Shown here: piece by piece, positions 59,435 through 64,000 of the stretch
How positions within the stretch are numbered: position 1 is the first letter of the stretch
How the letters are laid out: the number at the start of each line of letters is the position of its first letter
DNA from: Eriocheir sinensis
Taxonomy: Eukaryota > Arthropoda > Malacostraca > Decapoda > Varunidae
Assembly: GCF_024679095.1 (NCBI RefSeq)
Contig: NC_066517.1
Coordinates: 18,759,600 to 18,823,599, forward strand
Length of the DNA: 64,000 nt
Reading direction: 5' to 3'
Made by a program: the position numbers and the translations under genes
Notes under the pieces: model-generated
What the model was told of the DNA's origin: nothing
The model's input: only the letters and a program-made list of their open reading frames with translations
The model's database searches: none

Positions 59435-59602
59435 CTTTCTCCTCGCCGCCTACTCCTCAAATGCCAACTCGGTCATAATTTTTAAAGCAACAACGCAAAA
59501 AATTAAATAAAAATACGAGCCGAGGAAGTTGTACTCCTCTGAAGTAACCAGTTTGTGTTCCTTCTTATTTTTTCAACTTTCTATGCCTCCCTGATTCTGA
59601 TT

Positions 59603-59637
<35 letters not shown>

Positions 59638-59857
59638 ATGATGGCAACTTTTCTCTCTTCAGTCTGGTAACAATCCCATTATTTTTTTTTCCCCTCTCGG
59701 TGACATTTTGAAAAGGTGACTCGTTCATCAAAAGCAACATCGACTTTCTATTTAAGCAAGAGATAAAAATTAAAAAAAAAGGGAAAAGATAATGAAGCCG
59801 CTATTGTGTATGTGACTATGAGGATGCTGGGGAAGAGGGGAGGGGAGAGGGAGGTAC

Positions 59858-59914
<57 letters not shown>

Positions 59915-60049
59915 GGGGGAGGGGTTATGTAAGGAAATGAGTGGGCGTAACTGATTGGGCGGGCCGATGTGGTTGTGGTAGCGTGTGAATCGGGACACAA
60001 ACTAGGAGCATAAAATGACGTAGATGAGGTTAGTAAACGAATATGTGTT
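59432..60049. other. Spacer with (CT)15 and (AG)25
   Basis: CT at about 59605-59635 and AG at about 59862-59912. Otherwise mixed sequence with no supported exon. Confidence 0.6.
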
Positions 60050-60470
60050 AAACTCCAATCTAAGTGTTATGTACGTATATGTGGTGTGAGTGTATGAATG
60101 TGTGAGTGTGCTGATAGGCGTAAGAAGGTGTGATATGCTACAGTCAACCATTAAGGCAACTCACACCATAGAATATGAATGTGTAAATATTTTGATAGGC
60201 AGCAGGCCACGAATAAGGTAAACCAGACCACAAAATATGAAGTAGGAATCATGATATTAACCTAAAAGATGTTATGTATCAAATATCAGCTTTCATCATA
60301 TTTCGTTTTAATTCGGTCCAAATTATTTTGTCTTTTGGGAGAGTAATCGAATTTGTAAGGCTAATCAGACCACAAAAAACTAGCAAGAATCAGAACGACG
60401 TCGTAAAGCATAAGTCACGTACAGATATCAGCTCCCATGCACTTTGGCTTCAGTTGTCCCTATTTCATCA
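60050..60470. repeat. About 150-bp degenerate repeat
   Basis: AAGGYWAAYCAGACCACAAAA with TATGAAGTAGGAATCA or TAGCAAGAATCAGA, then ACGTAYAGATATCAGCT-like or TATCAAATATCAGCTTTCAT sequence, is seen at about 60216-60295 and 60357-60440. A weaker match lies at 60150-60190. Confidence 0.65.
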
Positions 60471-60485
60471 TTTTTTCGTGGGGAG

Positions 60486-60965
<480 letters not shown>

Positions 60966-61327
60966 TCTTTCACTGACCTATAAATTATCACTCCTAGCAA
61001 GGGATTTCTAGCTTGCGTAAAGGACACGGCGGCACAGATTCCTTAATTTAGTTCGATTTCAAAATTAATTCAAACGCACTTTATAGAAAGCGAGAGCTGG
61101 GTATAGCAAGTGATCAAGGGCAGGTGAGTGTTGTCACCTTAAATTAAGTCGAGGGTTCAACGGACCTGGGAAAAGGAGCAAGTTTTTAAGTTTGGGTGTT
61201 TGTGGGAGGGGGGGAGGGGGTGGTGGATGAGGGGGGGGATGGGGAGGAATCGTACCCTATTACTGTGTGTTTGTGGTGGGGGGGAAAGGTAGGCTGGGGA
61301 AGAATCTTATGTATGTACCCTGCTACT

Positions 61328-61330
<3 letters not shown>
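60966..61330. other. Mixed spacer with G-rich patch
   Basis: GGGAGGGGGGGAGGGGGTGG at about 61203 and related G-rich sequence recur at about 61275-61290 within a loose 80-bp duplication (ATYGTACCCTATTACTG, CTTATGTATGTACCCTGCTACT). Confidence 0.5.

Positions 61331-61398
<68 letters not shown>
61331..61398. repeat. (GT)34 microsatellite
   Basis: Uninterrupted GT dinucleotides. Confidence 0.97.
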
Positions 61399-61399
<1 letters not shown>

Positions 61400-61734
61400 A
61401 GAGTATAAATCTTCCTGTATACGCAACATACTTAAAAAAGAAAACGTAAACAAAAAAGCAGTTCTCAGGTAGCCAACGATAACAAACAGTCACAGGTAAA
61501 GAGTCTAGCCAGGTGCTCCTTAACCTGACTCTGCCTGGAAGCACGACGCACTCGATCTCGCCGTGAAAGTGTTGAGGCAAAAACATAGCAGTTCTTGCCC
61601 AAAAAACACCTCGTCAGCCCGCGAGATGAACTGGATCTGACTCCAAACCTCGCTGTCCAAGACCTCGCAAAGATACATTTTCTTTTCGTTTCTTCTCCAG
61701 TTTTCACTTTCGTTTTCTATCCCTGTCTCTGTGT
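61399..61734. other. Mixed spacer
   Basis: Unique sequence; open frames on both strands near 61500-61700 overlap each other and have no recognisable homology or good splice context. Confidence 0.4.
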
Positions 61735-62145
61735 CATTTGTGTCTGTCTGTTTGACCATCTGTCTGTCTGTCTGTACATGGTCTCAATTTCATCTGTCTG
61801 TCTTGTCATCTATCTGTCTAGTCTGTGTATGTCTATCTTTCCATCTTTGTTTGTTATTTTTATTTCTGTCTGTGTTTATGTCTGTCTTTCTGTATCTTTT
61901 TGTATCTGTCTGTCCGTCTGTCTCTCTATGTCCGTCTGTCAGTCTGCGTGCGTCTATCTTTGTATGTCTGTCTTGATATTTCTATTGTTTTCTTTATTTG
62001 TCTGTTTTTTCTGTCTTTCTATCTGTCTGTCTGCCTCTATCTCTGTCTGTCTGTCTTTGTGCATTTTTGTTTCCTGTCCCTCTCTCTCTATCTTTCACTC
62101 TTCTTTTCTGTCTTTCTCTGCATCTGTTTGTCTGTCTGTCTCGCT
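61735..62145. repeat. Degenerate (CTGT)n field
   Basis: About 400 bp of CTGTCTGTCTGT interspersed with CTATCTTT and CTTTCTGT. Cys/Ser/Val/Leu-rich frames of up to 197 residues are artefacts. Confidence 0.9.
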
Positions 62146-62297
62146 CCCATCCTGGCTTCCAAACAATCAGGGAGAGCGAAAGGTCTGAACGATGCCCAAA
62201 AAAAGAGGTCCAGAAGGGCGAACCATAACAAGGGGCATTGATGACTAAGCTACTTTTTTTTTTACTTTTTAAAATGACCCGAAATTATCAGAGAAAG

Positions 62298-62665
<368 letters not shown>

Positions 62666-62754
62666 GAAGGAAAATGAACCACAAAACGAATAAAAAAAAG
62701 AGAAACACAAGAAAATTAGGACTAAAGAGAAGATAAACCGACCTGAAATGAAGT

Positions 62755-62756
<2 letters not shown>

Positions 62757-62803
<47 letters not shown>
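62757..62803. repeat. (CA)23 microsatellite
   Basis: Uninterrupted CA dinucleotides, flanked by a loose repeat (GAAAACRGACC near 62808 and 62846). Confidence 0.96.
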
Positions 62804-62805
<2 letters not shown>

Positions 62806-63299
62806 GAAAACAGACCCTTAATATAGTAAAAAAAAAACACACGAGAAAACGGACCCCAGCTCAAATTCAAACAAAACCCAAATGTAAACTAACGCAAAGG
62901 TGAAAGAAAACGGAGCCAACAACGAAGTAAGAAAAAGATGCTGGCGCTGAACATAACGCGGTGGCCGAGGACAAGTCTGGGCGGCGTCGGTTTTAACAGG
63001 ATCCATACGGGTGTTAAGAAGAAGGCTGCGCGCAAGTCAAGGAGAGACGCGACGAAAACATTGAGTTGTGGCGCGGCGTAATTAGGGTCAAGGAAAGCCG
63101 CCGTGACGAGGTGGATCTTACGTGACATGAGGGAGGGGATGAAAACAAAGGGAAGACGAAGAGGAGGAGGCGGAGGAGGAGTGGGACGGGAAGTGAAGAA
63201 GGTTGTTGCCTCAATCAATAGTACTCTACTACCTCCTTCTAGTCCTCGTGTACACCTCATAGTCAGTCCTATCAACGCTCATATTCTCAAGCATGTCGG
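62804..63299. other. Mixed region with a 47-codon ORF
   Basis: An ATG at 62938 opens a 47-codon basic frame (MLALNITRWPRTSLGG ...) ending at 63081. It lies in a GC-richer stretch with no promoter, splice or family evidence and is probably chance. A GGA-rich patch follows at 63155-63180. Confidence 0.35.
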
Positions 63300-63680
63300 G
63301 GCCTACACACCCACAATTGTTAAGGGTTTGGTAGGAGTTGTGAGCATTTCCATGGGTAGTTTTTTGACTCCAGTGATAGTTTGACAAGGCTTCTGCTCTC
63401 CATGAACGTTAAGAACATTCACGAGAACCCGACTAAACTCCTTTGTGGTCTTTGAAAATATATGTTGTGAGAGCCAAAAGTGTCCGCCCCATTGACAGCC
63501 ACACCCACCACGAGACTCCCAGGTAAAGATGCCGAAAAGGAACATAATGTAAAGTAAAATATACGAATCATGATAAGGAGATCATTCAGAACACTCCCCT
63601 GAGACGCCCACACGAAGGGGACTCTATTGAAATCCATCAGAACAGGCCCATGCAGACTTACCACCGTTCAACGCCTCGAT
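63300..63680. repeat. Probable dispersed repeat
   Basis: The stretch with CATGGGTAGTTTTTTGACTC, CAGTGATAGTTTGACAAGGC and TAAACTCCTTTGTGGTCTTT resembles, from memory, a repeat widespread in portunid crab genomes. The minus-strand frame at 63419-63664 (with PVLMDFNRVPFVWASQGSV) would be part of it. ATACGAATCATGATAAG also recurs at 63561 and 63779. This cannot be confirmed without a search. Confidence 0.3.
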
Positions 63681-63869
63681 CTTTCACGTGTCTATAAGCC
63701 TGTATCGCAAACCCCACGCCCAACCCCTTCACCCTACAAGCTCTCGCGCCAAGACCCCAGGAAGATTGTGATCGTATATACGAATCATGATAAGAAGATT
63801 TAGAAGCAGTAATTTTATCATTAGTTAATGTGAAAATGGGTAATATGATAACGTATGGAGTATGCATCT
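63681..63869. other. Mixed spacer
   Basis: Unique-looking sequence; nothing recognised. Confidence 0.35.
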
Positions 63870-63982
63870 CATGACCTCTTTCTTTTTTTTTTTTAGGAGT
63901 AGCGAGTTTTTTTTTTTTTTTTTAATTTTTTTTATTTTTTGAGCTGTCTGTCTTGCTGTAAAAAAAAAAAAAAAAAAAATTA
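63870..63982 (-). mobile_element. CCCGCTAC-type dispersed element, copy E (diverged)
   Basis: On the minus strand it reads T-run, TTTTTTACAGCAAGACAGAC, AGCTCAAAAAA, long A-rich spacer, AAACTCGCTACTCC, A-rich, AGAGGTCATGAG. This follows the order of the complete copies (ACAG..GAGACAGYTCAAGGGC, AAAAGCCCGCTACTC, AGAGGTCAATTTCGG), with substitutions and homopolymer expansion. Confidence 0.6.
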
Positions 63983-64000
63983 CCAGATACGAATGATGAT

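Noticed and set aside
59663..59715. Candidate exon 3 for the secreted-protein gene (after TCTCTCTTCAG, before GTGACT)
   Set aside because: Phase 0 gives a short Phe-run peptide (SGNNPIIFFSPLGD) generated by a T tract. The splice signals are common by chance in CT-rich DNA.
62938..63081. 47-codon basic ORF
   Set aside because: ATG context and length are unremarkable. No promoter, splice site or family similarity was seen.

Overview
This window looks like nuclear DNA from a decapod crustacean, most likely a brachyuran crab. The evidence is an extreme density of long di-, tri- and tetranucleotide microsatellites, a pentanucleotide (CCTAA)n block matching the arthropod telomere unit TTAGG, tRNA-derived SINEs, degraded non-LTR retrotransposons, and a short dispersed element (motif AAAAAGCCCGCTACTCGCCG) that I recall, without being able to check, as common in crab genomes. 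Nothing bacterial is present: no operons, ribosome binding sites or CRISPR. Almost every long open frame (poly-Leu, poly-Ser, RERERE, CVCVCV and similar) is a translated microsatellite, not a gene.

Only one gene can be supported. At 54.7-56.7 kb on the + strand there is a TATA box, an arthropod-type initiator, a 142-nt leader with an 8-codon upstream ORF, and two coding exons (54889-54927 and 56498-56689) joined by a phase-0 GT-AG intron of 1570 bp. They encode the first 77 residues of a secreted protein: a signal peptide, then an acidic, Pro-rich, Cys-free segment. The family is not recognised, and the downstream exons were not found. From about 54.3 to 56.7 kb there are no long microsatellites, unlike everything around it. 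The kilobase upstream is a degenerate tandem array with nine CACCTG E-box hexamers, interrupted by a SINE.

Layout. 0-9 kb: microsatellites and several minisatellites of 49, 136, 152 and 165 bp. 9-13.5 kb: a 215-bp duplication, a 160-bp satellite and a LINE reverse-transcriptase fragment. 13.5-18.9 kb: a domain of almost pure pyrimidine on the + strand. 19-25 kb: further minisatellites, a duplicated locus with one element-filled and one empty copy, and a satellite carrying telomere-type blocks. 25.7-26.3 kb: a second LINE fragment on the - strand. 27-33.3 kb: (CA)n and (ATT)n followed by three long degenerate tandem arrays. 33.5-42 kb: a 529-bp (TC)n, purine-rich and pyrimidine-rich domains. 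42-54 kb: compound microsatellites, two tRNA-derived SINEs, and a MITE-like element with 74-bp inverted ends. 54-57 kb: the gene. 57-64 kb: microsatellites, a 1.8-kb-spaced duplication whose internal microsatellite differs between copies, and another element copy at the window end.

Positions of microsatellites were read by eye and may be off by one or two bases. Family names for mobile elements rest on recalled motifs, because no search could be run.
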